Source: DASQFU01 sp035632955
Lineage (GTDB): Bacteria > Eisenbacteria > RBG-16-71-46
Length of the DNA: 64,000 bases
Direction of reading: 5' to 3'
NCBI GenBank assembly: GCA_035632955.1
Contig: DASQFU010000211.1
Coordinates: 1 to 64,000, forward strand
Part shown: positions 18,014-27,786 of the stretch, piece by piece
Layout of the letters: the number at the start of each line of letters is the position of its first letter
Position numbering within the stretch: position 1 is the first letter of the stretch
The notes under the pieces: model-generated
What the model was told of the DNA's origin: nothing
Seen by the model: only the letters and a program-made list of their open reading frames with translations
Databases searched by the model: none
Position numbers and translations under genes: made by a program

Positions 18014-18167
18014 CCGCCTCGGCTGCGTCCCCGAACCGCCGATCCGTCGCTTCCAACCGTTCGTCGGGAAAGTCTCCCGTTCGGGGCTCGCCGTGGCGTC
18101 TCATGCATGGGTGGGCCGCACACCCGTCCGATCGGACGGCAGCGCGCGCGCCGTGCCTGGAGACACC

Positions 18168-19079
18168 ATGACGACGCTGCAAGTTCAAACCGCTTTCAAG
18201 ACCTACGGCAAGGTCGAGGCGCTGCGCGGCGCGGCGCTCGAGCTCGGCGCAGGCGAGATGCTCGCGCTGCTCGGACCGAACGGGGCCGGCAAGACGACCT
18301 TGGTGCGCGCGATCGCCGGCCGAGTGCGGCTCGATCGCGGGACGATCGAGTTGCTCGGTGAGGCCCTCTCCCCTGCGAGCCCGCGCCCCGCTCTGGGGGT
18401 CGTGCCGCAGGAGGTCGCGCTCTACCCGCTGCTCACCGCGCGCGAAAATCTCGAAGCGTTTGGGCGCCTGAACGCCGTCTCCGGATCGCGGCTTCGGGAG
18501 CGCGTGAAATGGGCGCTGGAATGGACCCAGCTCGCCGAGCGGAGCCGCGAGCCCATCAAACGCTTTTCGGGCGGAATGAGGCGCCGGCTCAACATCGCGT
18601 GCGGCATCCTGCACGAGCCCCAGGTCGTGCTGCTCGACGAGCCGACGGTGGGCGTCGACCCGCAGAGTCGCGAGCGGATCTACGACATGCTGTCCGGGTT
18701 GCGCGCCGCCGGCACCTCGCTGCTGCTCACCACGCACCAGCTCGAGGAGGCGGAGGCCCGCTGCGAACGGATCGTCATTCTCGACCGTGGCCTCGTGATC
18801 GCCTCGGGAACGCTGGGCGAGCTGGTGCGGAAGACGATCGGTGACTCGCGGGACGTCACGCTGCGCGTCGATCGTCCGCCCCGGACACCGCTCGTCGGAT
18901 TCGAGGCCGACGGCGCCGACACGACGCTGCGTGCACGCGTCGCCGACGTCGCGAGCGACCTGCCGGCGCTACTGGTGCGCGCCCAGGCCGCGGGCTGCAC
19001 GATCGAGGACGTCTCGGTGCGGAGCCCGAGCCTCCAGAGCGTCTTCATCCACCTGACCGGAAGGGAGCTGCGCGAATGA
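18168..19079 (+). CDS. ABC transporter ATP-binding protein (ABC-2 exporter)
   Basis: 303 residues from ATG 18168, preceded by a GGAG ribosome site. Walker A is GPNGAGKTT, the signature is [12 protein letters not shown] (a variant of LSGGQ), Walker B is [13 protein letters not shown] and the H-loop is [12 protein letters not shown]. The C-terminal 90 residues form a DrrA/CcmA-like extension. The permease gene follows with an ATGA overlap, so the two proteins should form one exporter. Substrates of this class include drugs, lipids and polysaccharides; none is indicated here. Confidence 0.94.
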   Translation: MTTLQVQTAFKTYGKVEALRGAALELGAGEMLALLGPNGAGKTTLVRAIAGRVRLDRGTIELLGEALSPASPRPALGVVPQEVALYPLLTARENLEAFGRLNAVSGSRLRERVKWALEWTQLAERSREPIKRFSGGMRRRLNIACGILHEPQVVLLDEPTVGVDPQSRERIYDMLSGLRAAGTSLLLTTHQLEEAEARCERIVILDRGLVIASGTLGELVRKTIGDSRDVTLRVDRPPRTPLVGFEADGADTTLRARVADVASDLPALLVRAQAAGCTIEDVSVRSPSLQSVFIHLTGRELRE

Positions 19080-20401
19080 TCGCAACCCTGATGCGCGTCG
19101 CCTGGATCAGCCTGAGCCGCGACCGTGTCGCGCAGGCGCTCACGTTCGCGCTGCCGATCGCGTTCTTCACGATCTTCGCGGCGGTGTTCGCGGGGCAGGA
19201 CATGCGGACCACCCCACGCGTCGAGGCGGCGGTCGTGGATCAGGACGGCTCCGAGTACAGCCGCCGCCTCGTCATGGCGCTCAAGGCAGATCGCGGCTTG
19301 GAGGTTCGAACGTCGCATGGCCGCCGGGGCGAGGCACAGACGCCGCTCGATCGCGCGCGAGCCGAGGCCCTGGTGCGCGATGGCGCCGTGCCGGTCGCGG
19401 TGGTCCTGCCGAAGGGCATGCACGTCGGCTTCGGCCCAGCGGAGGGCGCGCCACCGGTCGAGCTGCTGTCCGATCCATCGGATCCCGTCGCGCCGCAGAT
19501 CGTCATGGGGTTGTTGCAGAAGGCGGCGATGACAGCGGCGCCGGACCTGATGGTGCGCTCGAGTCTCGAGTTGTTCGAGCGCTACAGCGGACCGCTCTCT
19601 GAGCGCCAGCGCGAGGCGATCGCGGCCTGGGAGCACGTGCTGCGCGTGCAAACGGCTGCCCAGGACTCCGCGCTGCGCCGTGCGGAGACCGAGAAGGACG
19701 GCGGGCAGCCTACCCGCGCGCCGCAGGACGTCGCTGGCACTACCGATTCGGGACCGATTCCCGTGCGCGTCGTGGACGTGATGGGCGAGAAGCGCGAAAA
19801 CCCGCTGATCGCGTTCTACGCCGCTGGGATCGGGATCATGTTCCTGCTGTTCACGTGCACGGGAGCCGCCGGCTCGCTGCTCGACGAGGTGGACTCCGGC
19901 ACGCTCGACCGCGTGTTGACGTCGCGCGCCGGGATGACCGGTCTCCTGATCGCAAAGTGGTGCTTTATGGCCGCGCTCGGTGTGCTCCAGCTCACGGTCA
20001 TGTTTTCGTACGGAGCGCTCGCGTTCGGGCTGCCGCTACTCGAGCACCTGGCCGGATTCGCGGTCATGACGGCGTTCAGCGCCGCCGTGGTTGCGAGCTT
20101 CGGGTTGCTGATCGCCACGGCGTCCCGGACTCGGGCTCAGCTCTCGGGCGTTTCGACCATCGTGATCCTCGTGATCTCCGCGCTCGGAGGCAGCATGTTC
20201 CCCCGTTTCATGATGAGCGAGGGGATGCAGAAGGTCGGCCTTCTCACGTTCAACGCCTGGGCGCTCGACGGCTTCATCAAGGTATTCTGGCGCGACGCGA
20301 AGCTGGTCGAGCTGTGGCCGCAGCTCTTGGTGCTGAGCGCGTTCACGGTGGCGTTCCTGACCACGGCCCGCCTGCTCGCCCGTCGCTGGGAAGCCGCCTG
20401 A
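19076..20401 (+). CDS. ABC-2 type transporter permease
   Basis: 441 residues starting in an ATGA overlap with the ATPase gene. It has one N-terminal membrane helix (about 18-38), a large extracytoplasmic domain (about 45-235) with the DxxD-type segment AAVVDQDGS typical of YhgE/YbhR-like permeases, then five or six helices. [20 protein letters not shown] near the second helix is the conserved coupling region of ABC-2 permeases. It is the membrane half of the exporter powered by the preceding ATPase. Confidence 0.92.
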   Translation: MIATLMRVAWISLSRDRVAQALTFALPIAFFTIFAAVFAGQDMRTTPRVEAAVVDQDGSEYSRRLVMALKADRGLEVRTSHGRRGEAQTPLDRARAEALVRDGAVPVAVVLPKGMHVGFGPAEGAPPVELLSDPSDPVAPQIVMGLLQKAAMTAAPDLMVRSSLELFERYSGPLSERQREAIAAWEHVLRVQTAAQDSALRRAETEKDGGQPTRAPQDVAGTTDSGPIPVRVVDVMGEKRENPLIAFYAAGIGIMFLLFTCTGAAGSLLDEVDSGTLDRVLTSRAGMTGLLIAKWCFMAALGVLQLTVMFSYGALAFGLPLLEHLAGFAVMTAFSAAVVASFGLLIATASRTRAQLSGVSTIVILVISALGGSMFPRFMMSEGMQKVGLLTFNAWALDGFIKVFWRDAKLVELWPQLLVLSAFTVAFLTTARLLARRWEAA

Positions 20402-20529
20402 CCGGAGCTCCACCGACCGCGTCTCGTTCCATCGACAACCGGTCCTGCGCGAGATCGGGCCTTCTGCGATAGAGTGCCCGCCGGTCGCCGTCAACGATCT
20501 CGTCGTCTCAACCGGAGAGCTCCCGTCCC

Positions 20530-21291
20530 ATGGAATGGTTCCTCCAGCCGCAGATCTGGATCGCGCTCGCCACGCTCACGCTGCTCGAGATCGTGCTCGG
20601 AATCGACAACATCGTCTTCATCGCGATTCTCGCCGGCCGGCTGCCCACGCACCAGCAGGAGCGAGCGCGCCGCATCGGGCTGATGCTCGCCATGTTGATG
20701 CGGATCGGCCTGCTGCTGTCGCTGGTCTGGATGATCCGGCTCACTGCGCCGCTGTTCACGGTGTTCCATCACCCGATTTCGGGACGCGATCTCATTCTCA
20801 TCTTCGGGGGCCTGTTCCTGATCTTCAAGAGCACCCGAGAGATCCACGACAAGCTGGAAGGCGAAGAGGAGAGCCCCGAGGTCCGAGCGAAGGCATCGTT
20901 CGCAGGCGTCATCGTGCAGATCCTGCTGCTCGACATCGTGTTCTCGCTAGACTCCGTCATCACGGCGATTGGAATGGTGGAGCAGATTCCGGTGATGATC
21001 GCAGCGATCGTGCTGGCAATCGGCTTCATGCTCCTGTTCTCGGGAACGATCAGCGGGTTCGTCGACCGGCATCCCACCATCAAGATGCTGGCGCTGAGCT
21101 TCCTGCTCCTGATCGGGCTGGCGCTGATCGCCGAGGGATTCGGTCACCACATCCCGAAGGGCTACATCTACTTCGCGATGGCGTTCTCCGTGTTCGTCGA
21201 GATGCTGAACCTGAGACTCAGGAAAGGCGCGCCGATCCGGCTGCACGAAACGATCCGCCCGGAAACGAAGAGCGTGGGCAAGACGCCCTGA
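20530..21291 (+). CDS. TerC/Alx family integral membrane protein
   Basis: 253 residues, seven or eight membrane helices. The two family signatures, each carrying acidic residues inside membrane helices, are ALATLTLLEIVLGIDNIVFI (about 12-31) and LLLDIVFSLDSVITAIGM (about 135-152). TerC/Alx proteins are implicated in metal (notably manganese) efflux and in loading of exported metalloenzymes. It is preceded by a 128-bp gap with a weak -10-like TAGAGT at 20470-20475. Nothing indicates a tellurite operon. Confidence 0.93.
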   Translation: MEWFLQPQIWIALATLTLLEIVLGIDNIVFIAILAGRLPTHQQERARRIGLMLAMLMRIGLLLSLVWMIRLTAPLFTVFHHPISGRDLILIFGGLFLIFKSTREIHDKLEGEEESPEVRAKASFAGVIVQILLLDIVFSLDSVITAIGMVEQIPVMIAAIVLAIGFMLLFSGTISGFVDRHPTIKMLALSFLLLIGLALIAEGFGHHIPKGYIYFAMAFSVFVEMLNLRLRKGAPIRLHETIRPETKSVGKTP

Positions 21292-21346
21292 CCCGTTCTC
21301 TCCCCGCGACCTGAAGGTCCTGGTGATTCAACGATAGGAGGCCCGG

Positions 21347-21628
21347 ATGTCGAAACCTTGCACGCACCTGGACCAGGTCCATGACGTGACGCCGCAGACG
21401 CCCGCCGGCTGCGAGGAATGTCTCGCGTCCGGTGGCGAGTGGGTTCATCTGCGTCTGTGCTTGACCTGCGGCCACGTCGGCTGTTGCGACAACTCCGTAG
21501 GAAAACACGCGACCAAGCACTTCCAAGGCACCCATCACCCGATCATCCGCAGTTTTCAACCGAGCGAGAATTGGGGTTGGTGCTACGTGGATGAGATCTT
21601 CATGGAGCCGGCCCCCACCGTGTCGTAG
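21347..21628 (+). CDS. UBP-type zinc finger domain protein
   Basis: 93 residues with an AGGAGG ribosome site just upstream. The whole protein is one UBP (ZnF-UBP) domain: CTHL at 5-8, GCEECLASG, CLTCGHVGCCDNSVGKHATKH and THHPII, giving the usual set of Cys and His zinc ligands. In eukaryotes this fold binds the ubiquitin C-terminus; free-standing bacterial copies have no established partner. The downstream DUF5996 gene begins 31 nt later and may be in the same transcript. Confidence 0.9.
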   Translation: MSKPCTHLDQVHDVTPQTPAGCEECLASGGEWVHLRLCLTCGHVGCCDNSVGKHATKHFQGTHHPIIRSFQPSENWGWCYVDEIFMEPAPTVS

Positions 21629-21659
21629 TAAACCGGCGGCCGTGCGGACGGATGAGCCC

Positions 21660-22590
21660 ATGACGAAGACCGAAGCGGATGCCAGGCTCGCCGACGCTTG
21701 GCCGGCCCTCCCCCTCGATGGCTGGCTGGAGACCTATGCCTCGCTGCACCTATGGACGCAGATCGTCGGCAAGACGCGGCTCGCACTGGCGCCGATGCAG
21801 AACCATTGGTGGCAGGTCACGCTCTACGTGACGGCACGAGGACTCGGGACGTCACCCATTCCCTACGGCGAGCGCACGCTCGAGCTCGAGTTCGACTTCG
21901 TCGATCACCGCCTCGTCGCGCGAGCGAGCGATGGCAGAATCCACACGCTCCCGCTCGTACCGCAGGCCACCGCCGACTTCTACGAGCAGTACCTGGATCT
22001 GTTGCGATCGTTGGACGTCGAGGTTCGGATTTGGCCGGTCCCTTCGGAGATCGCGAACCCGATACCGTTCACCGTGGATCGCGTGCATGCCTCGTACGAT
22101 GCGGAAGCCGCCCATCGTCTCTGGCGGGTGCTGGTGCAGATCGATCGAGTCCTGAAGCAGTTTCGCGGGTCCTTCGTCGGCAAGTGCAGCCCGGTCCATT
22201 TCTGGTGGGGAGCGTTCGATCTCTCCTGCACGCGTTTCTCGGGGCGGCGCGCTCCTCCCCACCCGGGCGGCGTGCCGAATGTCCCGGACCGAGTCACGCG
22301 CGAGGGGTACTCGCACGAGTGCATCAGCGCGGGCTGGTGGCCCGGAAGCGAGGCGGGCCCGGTACGGGAACCGGCGTTTTACGCCTACGCGTACCCGGAA
22401 CCATTGGGATGTTCGGAGGCGACGATCCAACCGCGCACGGCGAGCTATCACCCGGAGCTACACGAGTGGATTCTCCCGTACGCCGCGGTGCTCGAGGCCC
22501 AGGACCGCGACGCCGTGTTGCTCGAGTTCCTACACAGCACCTACGACGTCGCCGCCAGTCTCGGCGGATGGGATCGCGAAGCGTTGGACG

Positions 22591-22607
<17 letters not shown>
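21660..22607 (+). CDS. DUF5996 family protein
   Basis: 315 residues from ATG 21660 (MTKTEADARL). The tryptophan-rich segments LHLWTQIVGKTRLALAPMQN, HWWQVTLYVT and GKCSPVHFWWGAFDLS mark the DUF5996 family, whose function is unknown. No signal peptide or membrane segment is seen, so it is probably cytoplasmic. Its 3' end overlaps the convergent TMEM175-type gene by 17 bp. It follows the UBP zinc finger gene closely. Confidence 0.85.
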
Positions 22608-23172
<565 letters not shown>

Positions 23173-23218
23173 CGAATCCCTCCGGTGACGAAAACATCTC
23201 CGGGTCCGCGTCGTGACG

Positions 23219-24358
23219 TTAGTTTCGTGCTGATGCGCTCCATTGTTGGATGAGGTTCTCGAGATTCTTCTTGTTGCCGTCGTCCGGTGCTTGAGCGATC
23301 GCCTTCTTCGCGTATGCGATCGCCTTCTTCTTGTCCCCCGATAGCGCGTACGCTCGCGCCAGTCCCACGTTCACCGGCCACCGATCCGGGAAGCGCTTCG
23401 CATTGACGAAGAAGATTCGCTTCGCCAGAGCGTCGTTGCCCTGCATCTGCTGGAAGCGGGCAAGTTGATGGAGGTCGATCGGAGTCGCGTCCGGCATCGC
23501 CAGGGCTTTCTCCATCGTCTTCTCGCCTTGGTCCTTCATCCCGTTCGCGATCTGCAGCTCGGCCAGAACCGACAGCGTCTGCAGATTGGCCACGCCGTTC
23601 TGCGGGTCGATCGCCGCCTCCTGCGCCCACGCCAGGCCCTGGTCGAGGTGCGACTTCGACGTGAGGCAGTAGATCGCCGCCTCGCGGAAGTTCTGCCACT
23701 TGAACGACTGCTGGTTGCGAAACTCCTGCTTCAGGTTCTCCACGTACAGCCCGGCCATGTCGTCGACGGTGATGTGAATCGGAATCTGCAATCGTTCCCA
23801 CTTGAGGGCGACCGTCGCCTGGTCCGCCTTCCGATCCGTGAACTCGTAGGTGAGCCACTCGTGGTATTCACACTCGGCCGGTTTGACCGTGACCCGCAGC
23901 TGATCCTCGGCTTGGTCGTACCAGAATGCGCCCCATGACGCGTGGTTCTTCGAGAAGATGACGGTCCATTCTTCCTTGCCCGCGATGAAGAACAATCCGT
24001 ACGACCCGGCCGGCAACTCCCGGCCTTCGATGTTCACCGGATGCGAAACCGTGAATACGGTGTTCTCGTTGGCTCCGCCGCGCCACGGACACTGCTTGCA
24101 ATCGTTGAAGCCGAGATCATGGAGGCCGTACGGCACCAACTCTCCCCAGATGTGACCGCTGCGATCTTTGCCGTCGGGGCCATGAACATCCGGGCTGCTG
24201 TACTCGATGGTTACGCGTACGAGCCCGATCCCCTGTGTCACCGAACCGAATTGATTGTCGCCACTCGGGGGGAGCGTGATGTCCTTGGCGAACGCGGCAT
24301 GCGCGGGCACGAGCAACGCCATCGCCAGCACGGGAATGAGACGTGAGGCCTGCATCAT
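23219..24358 (-). CDS. DUF2911 domain protein with C-terminal TPR repeats
   Basis: 379 residues from ATG 24358, with AGGAGGG about 6 nt upstream (a second ATG follows directly). A signal peptide (LIPVLAMALLVPAHAAFA) predicts export. Residues about 22-190 match DUF2911 (YSSPDVHGPDGKDRSGHIWG, SYGLFFIAGKEEWTVIFSK). Two CxxC-like cysteines (FNDCKQCPW) are unusual and may form a disulfide. The C-terminal 150 residues are helical TPR-like repeats ending in AIAYAKKAIAQAPDDGNKKN. Such proteins are secreted in Bacteroidota and related phyla; the function is unknown. Confidence 0.88.
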   Translation of the reverse strand: MMQASRLIPVLAMALLVPAHAAFAKDITLPPSGDNQFGSVTQGIGLVRVTIEYSSPDVHGPDGKDRSGHIWGELVPYGLHDLGFNDCKQCPWRGGANENTVFTVSHPVNIEGRELPAGSYGLFFIAGKEEWTVIFSKNHASWGAFWYDQAEDQLRVTVKPAECEYHEWLTYEFTDRKADQATVALKWERLQIPIHITVDDMAGLYVENLKQEFRNQQSFKWQNFREAAIYCLTSKSHLDQGLAWAQEAAIDPQNGVANLQTLSVLAELQIANGMKDQGEKTMEKALAMPDATPIDLHQLARFQQMQGNDALAKRIFFVNAKRFPDRWPVNVGLARAYALSGDKKKAIAYAKKAIAQAPDDGNKKNLENLIQQWSASARN

Positions 24359-24513
24359 CGAATCCCTCCTGGAAACCCCGGTCGTGCGAATCGTGCGATG
24401 TGTGCGTGAAAGCTGGGACGAATGTCGGGGGATCGGCACGAACGCGCAAGACTGGAGCGACGGACGCTGGTGAGCACGGCGCGAACGCGGGCTCGGCCGG
24501 CGGGACAGGAGCG

Positions 24514-25713
24514 CTACCCGCTGGCCAGCGCCTCGCGCTCCGCGCCAGTCATGGGCTTGGCGGCGCGGATCAGTCCCCGCGCCCAATCCACCTTCTCCCA
24601 CACGTTCCACAGCAGCACGCCACGCACCACGTCGTCGCGCAGGTAGAACACGATCCCTTCGCGATAAGGCTCCTTCCAGACCGCGTGCGTCTCGAGGCTG
24701 CCGTCGATCTCTCCCACGGCCTCCCAACCGAGATCGAACAGGTCGGAATAGAAGAACGGCTGGTGCGTGTAGGGACGGTTCGCGCCCGCCATGTTGGCGC
24801 CGGCCGCTTTGCCGTGATGGATCGCGTGATCCCAGTGCTCGATACGGGTGCGCCGATCGAGCGTCAGATCGGGGAACTCCGCGACGTCGCCGGCCGCCCA
24901 CACGTGCGGATCCGACGTGCGGGCGTACTCGTCGACTTCGATCCCATTCCCGACCTCGAGCCCCGCGGCTTCGGCCAGGTCGGTCTGCGGCTCGATGCCG
25001 GCGCCCACGATCACGACCTGAGTCGTGACTTGATTGCCCTGGCTGGTCGTGACGAACAGGCTGCCGCCGCGCTGTTCGAAGCGGACGGCGCGGTCTCCCG
25101 AAACCGCCTCGACGCCCTGCTTCCGGTAGTACTCGGCGACGAACAGTCCCAGATCGCGCGGCAGAACCCGCCGCAGCGGGTACTCGCTCGGGTAGAGCAA
25201 GGTCACTTCCTTGCCCACGTGACGGAGCGCCGCCGCCAGCTCCATGGCGATGAATCCGCCGCCCAGCACCAGCGCGTGCTGGAAGTGATCGAGACGATGC
25301 TCGAGGGTCAGGTAGTCCTCGAGGTAGCGGAAGTAGTGAATGCCTTCCTGCTCCGAGCCTTCGACGTCGAGCCGGCGCGGCCATCCGCCGGTCGCGAGCA
25401 AGAGCTGCTGGTACTCGTGGACCGTGCCGTGATCGTCCCAGATCCGGCGGCTCGGAAGATCCAGCTCCACGACCTCGTGGCGCAGCGCCAGCTCGACGCC
25501 CTTCTCGCGATAGAAGTTCTCGTCGTGGACCGGCAGCTTGTCCTTCGTCGACTTTCCGAACCACAGGTCTTTGGAGAGCGGCGGCCGGTGGTAAGGCGGG
25601 TGATTCTCGCGCGACAGCATCAGGATGCTGCCGTTCCCGTCGTGCGCACGGATCCCTTCGATGGCCGAAGCGCCGGCAAGGCCTCCACCCACGATCACGT
25701 AGGAGTAACGCAT
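24514..25713 (-). CDS. NAD(P)/FAD-dependent oxidoreductase (ferredoxin-reductase-like)
   Basis: 399 residues. Two dinucleotide folds are present: FAD at the N-terminus (YVIVGGGLAGASAIEG) and NAD(P)H in the middle (ALVLGGGFIAMELAAAL, about 147-163). VWAAGDVAEFPD (about 270-281) is the second FAD contact. The architecture and the C-terminal reductase-type domain resemble rubredoxin, ferredoxin and AIF-type reductases. No ferredoxin or oxygenase gene is adjacent, so the electron acceptor is unknown. The gene stands alone on the minus strand, 155 bp before the DUF2911 gene. Confidence 0.92.
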   Translation of the reverse strand: MRYSYVIVGGGLAGASAIEGIRAHDGNGSILMLSRENHPPYHRPPLSKDLWFGKSTKDKLPVHDENFYREKGVELALRHEVVELDLPSRRIWDDHGTVHEYQQLLLATGGWPRRLDVEGSEQEGIHYFRYLEDYLTLEHRLDHFQHALVLGGGFIAMELAAALRHVGKEVTLLYPSEYPLRRVLPRDLGLFVAEYYRKQGVEAVSGDRAVRFEQRGGSLFVTTSQGNQVTTQVVIVGAGIEPQTDLAEAAGLEVGNGIEVDEYARTSDPHVWAAGDVAEFPDLTLDRRTRIEHWDHAIHHGKAAGANMAGANRPYTHQPFFYSDLFDLGWEAVGEIDGSLETHAVWKEPYREGIVFYLRDDVVRGVLLWNVWEKVDWARGLIRAAKPMTGAEREALASG

Positions 25714-25810
25714 CGCAGCTCCCGGTCGCCCCGAGAGGGGCGGTTGGCTCGTTGGTGACGGCGATCCGGGGGTGCGCCGCGCCCCGTGCCCGGTGCGACG
25801 CGCGAGTCTA

Positions 25811-27217
25811 TCACCCCGGCACTGCGGGCGAGGGCGGACGCTCCGCCGAGAGCTCGCTCTGGAGACCGCGCTTCCAGGTCCCGCGCGCGGCCCAGGCGAG
25901 AATCAGCAGGCCACGCACGATACACGTGAGCGTGATGATCCACGCGATTCCCAACACGCCGCTGCCGGTCCACTCGGGAATCCAGAACGCGAGTGGAATC
26001 CGCACCAACGAGAAGCTGGTGAAGATCCACGACAGCACGATCGTGTGTCCGGACCCGAGCACCGACTCGGCCGTCACGATCTCGAGTCCGTTGACGAACA
26101 GGCACAGCGCCAGGATGCGCAGGTAGGGCACGCCGATCCGGTGCACCTCGGGATCGTGCGTGAACAGCGTCAGGAACGACTCGGGGAACGCCATGATCAA
26201 TGCGGTCAGCACGCCGGTGATCCAGAGGCTCCAGCGGCACCCGGTGAGAATCACTTGCACGGCGCGATCGGGACGGCCGGCGCCGAGATTCTGGCCGACC
26301 AGCACCGCGCCGGCCGTGCCGATCGCGACCGAGGTGATGAACTGGATCGCTTCGATCCGATTGGCGATCGACACGATCGCCATCGACGCAACACCGAACC
26401 GCGACGCCGAGCGGGCGAACGCGATGTACACGACCGAGAACAGCATGCCGATCACCGCCGCCGGCAGCCCGACGCGCACCATGGCGAGGATCCGAACCGG
26501 CGGGCCTTCGGCGCGCATCGCGAACGGGAACGAGCGATGACCCCGAGCCGCGACGACGAGATACGACGCGACCAGCACGGCTTGTGCGATCACGGTCGCC
26601 CATCCGGCGCCCGCCACGCCCAGGGCCGGAAACGGGCCCCAGCCGTAGATCAGGAGCGGCGCGAGCAACACGTTCAGGCCGACCGCGAACGCGTCGAGTA
26701 GCAGCGGCGTGCGTGTGTTCCCCGCGGCCCGCATGATGCTTTCGCAGGTGAACGCCATCATCGGCAAAGGGGCCCCGAGCAGCACGACCGACAGGTAGCG
26801 GCTGCCGCTCTCGACGGTGGCCGGGTCGCTGCTCATCAAGCCGAAGATCGGCCGCGCCGCGAACACGCCCGCGAGCGTGCCGGCGAGGCCGAGTACCGCC
26901 GAGCCGCGCAATCCCTGAAACGCGGCGAACCCGGCGCGGCGGCGCTCGCCCGCGCCCAGCAGCTGGCTGATGTAAGCCGTGATCCCGATCGCGACCACGT
27001 CGTTCAGCGAGTACATCCACCACAGGACGAAGATCGAGGACGTCACCGCCGCCGTCGCGTCGACGCCGAGCCCGCGCACCCACAACGCGTCGACCCACTG
27101 GTAGGCGAGGCGCAACATCTGGGACGCGAGCACGGGCACGGCGATGCGGAACAAGACGCCCGGGATCGGATCGCGAACGCCGGCGAGCGAATCGTCGGGT
27201 TGGCTCGAGCTGCTCAC
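25811..27217 (-). CDS. MATE family efflux transporter
   Basis: 468 residues from a GTG, 12 predicted membrane helices in two homologous six-helix halves. PVLASQMLRLAYQWVDALWV opens helix 1 and the linker region carries the usual conserved residues; VGLPAAVIGMLFSVVYIAF opens the second half. MATE proteins export cationic drugs or metabolites with sodium or proton coupling. The start lies 31 nt after the stop of the cNMP-fold gene of module A on the same strand, so it may be read through from that operon. A GC-rich GNRA-loop hairpin at 25727-25742, just downstream of the stop, could end the transcript. Confidence 0.92.
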   Translation of the reverse strand: MSSSSQPDDSLAGVRDPIPGVLFRIAVPVLASQMLRLAYQWVDALWVRGLGVDATAAVTSSIFVLWWMYSLNDVVAIGITAYISQLLGAGERRRAGFAAFQGLRGSAVLGLAGTLAGVFAARPIFGLMSSDPATVESGSRYLSVVLLGAPLPMMAFTCESIMRAAGNTRTPLLLDAFAVGLNVLLAPLLIYGWGPFPALGVAGAGWATVIAQAVLVASYLVVAARGHRSFPFAMRAEGPPVRILAMVRVGLPAAVIGMLFSVVYIAFARSASRFGVASMAIVSIANRIEAIQFITSVAIGTAGAVLVGQNLGAGRPDRAVQVILTGCRWSLWITGVLTALIMAFPESFLTLFTHDPEVHRIGVPYLRILALCLFVNGLEIVTAESVLGSGHTIVLSWIFTSFSLVRIPLAFWIPEWTGSGVLGIAWIITLTCIVRGLLILAWAARGTWKRGLQSELSAERPPSPAVPG

Positions 27218-27248
27218 GGCGGGACCATCGGGCGGGTCACGCCCAGGG

Positions 27249-27782
27249 TCATTTGAAGCTCGGTCGTGGGTAGGCGCCGCTCTGGTAGGTCGGCGCTTCG
27301 ACTCCGGCTCGCTGGAGCGTGGCGTTCAGGTGGGCAATCTGGCCTTCGAGATCGTGCACGCGCTGGGCGAGCTGGGTCAGCCGGGCCGATGCCGTCCGCA
27401 CCATCGCGACACCCATCTCCGGGAAATCCAGAATGGCGTCGAACAGAGTCTCGTTCGAGATGTTGAGCACGTGGGTGTGCTCGGCCGCCGCGGCGGTGAA
27501 GTGGTGCGGCTCCCCTTCCCCGAGGGCCAGCTCTCCGAACCCCTGCCCCACGATGCGGATGTCGTCCAGCGCCCGGCCCTTGTAGATCTCGACCCGGCCT
27601 TCGACGATCAGGAACGCGCCGCGGTTAGCGTCGCCCTCCTTGAACACCGTACGGCCGGCCTCGAAATGCAGCTCCCGCGAGCGGCTCGCCAGCTCCGCCA
27701 AGGCCTCGGTCGGCATGTGCGCGAACAGTTCCGCGCTCTTCAGGATCGCGGTCTTCTCCATCAGCGTCAGCGTTTCTTCCAC
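27249..27782 (-). CDS. Cyclic-nucleotide-binding-fold protein, module A
   Basis: 177 residues from GTG 27782; this start aligns with the ATG of the module B paralogue (47929), and an ATG at 27761 is the alternative. A CRP-type beta-roll spans about 15-120 with TVFKEGDANRGAFLIVEG and the phosphate-binding-cassette part GFGELALGEG. The arginine that normally binds the cyclic phosphate is absent (HHFTAAAAEHT), so cAMP binding is doubtful. The C-terminus (about 125-160) is a predicted coiled coil, and there is no DNA-binding domain. It begins 4 nt after the HEAT-fused nucleotide-carrier gene and is probably its regulatory partner. Confidence 0.85.
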   Translation of the reverse strand: MEETLTLMEKTAILKSAELFAHMPTEALAELASRSRELHFEAGRTVFKEGDANRGAFLIVEGRVEIYKGRALDDIRIVGQGFGELALGEGEPHHFTAAAAEHTHVLNISNETLFDAILDFPEMGVAMVRTASARLTQLAQRVHDLEGQIAHLNATLQRAGVEAPTYQSGAYPRPSFK

Positions 27783-27786
27783 GTCC

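Noticed and set aside
25727..25742. CGCCCC-GAGA-GGGGCG hairpin between the MATE and oxidoreductase genes as a definite terminator
   Set aside because: The stem is only 6 bp with no T-tract on either strand; mentioned under the MATE gene but not called.
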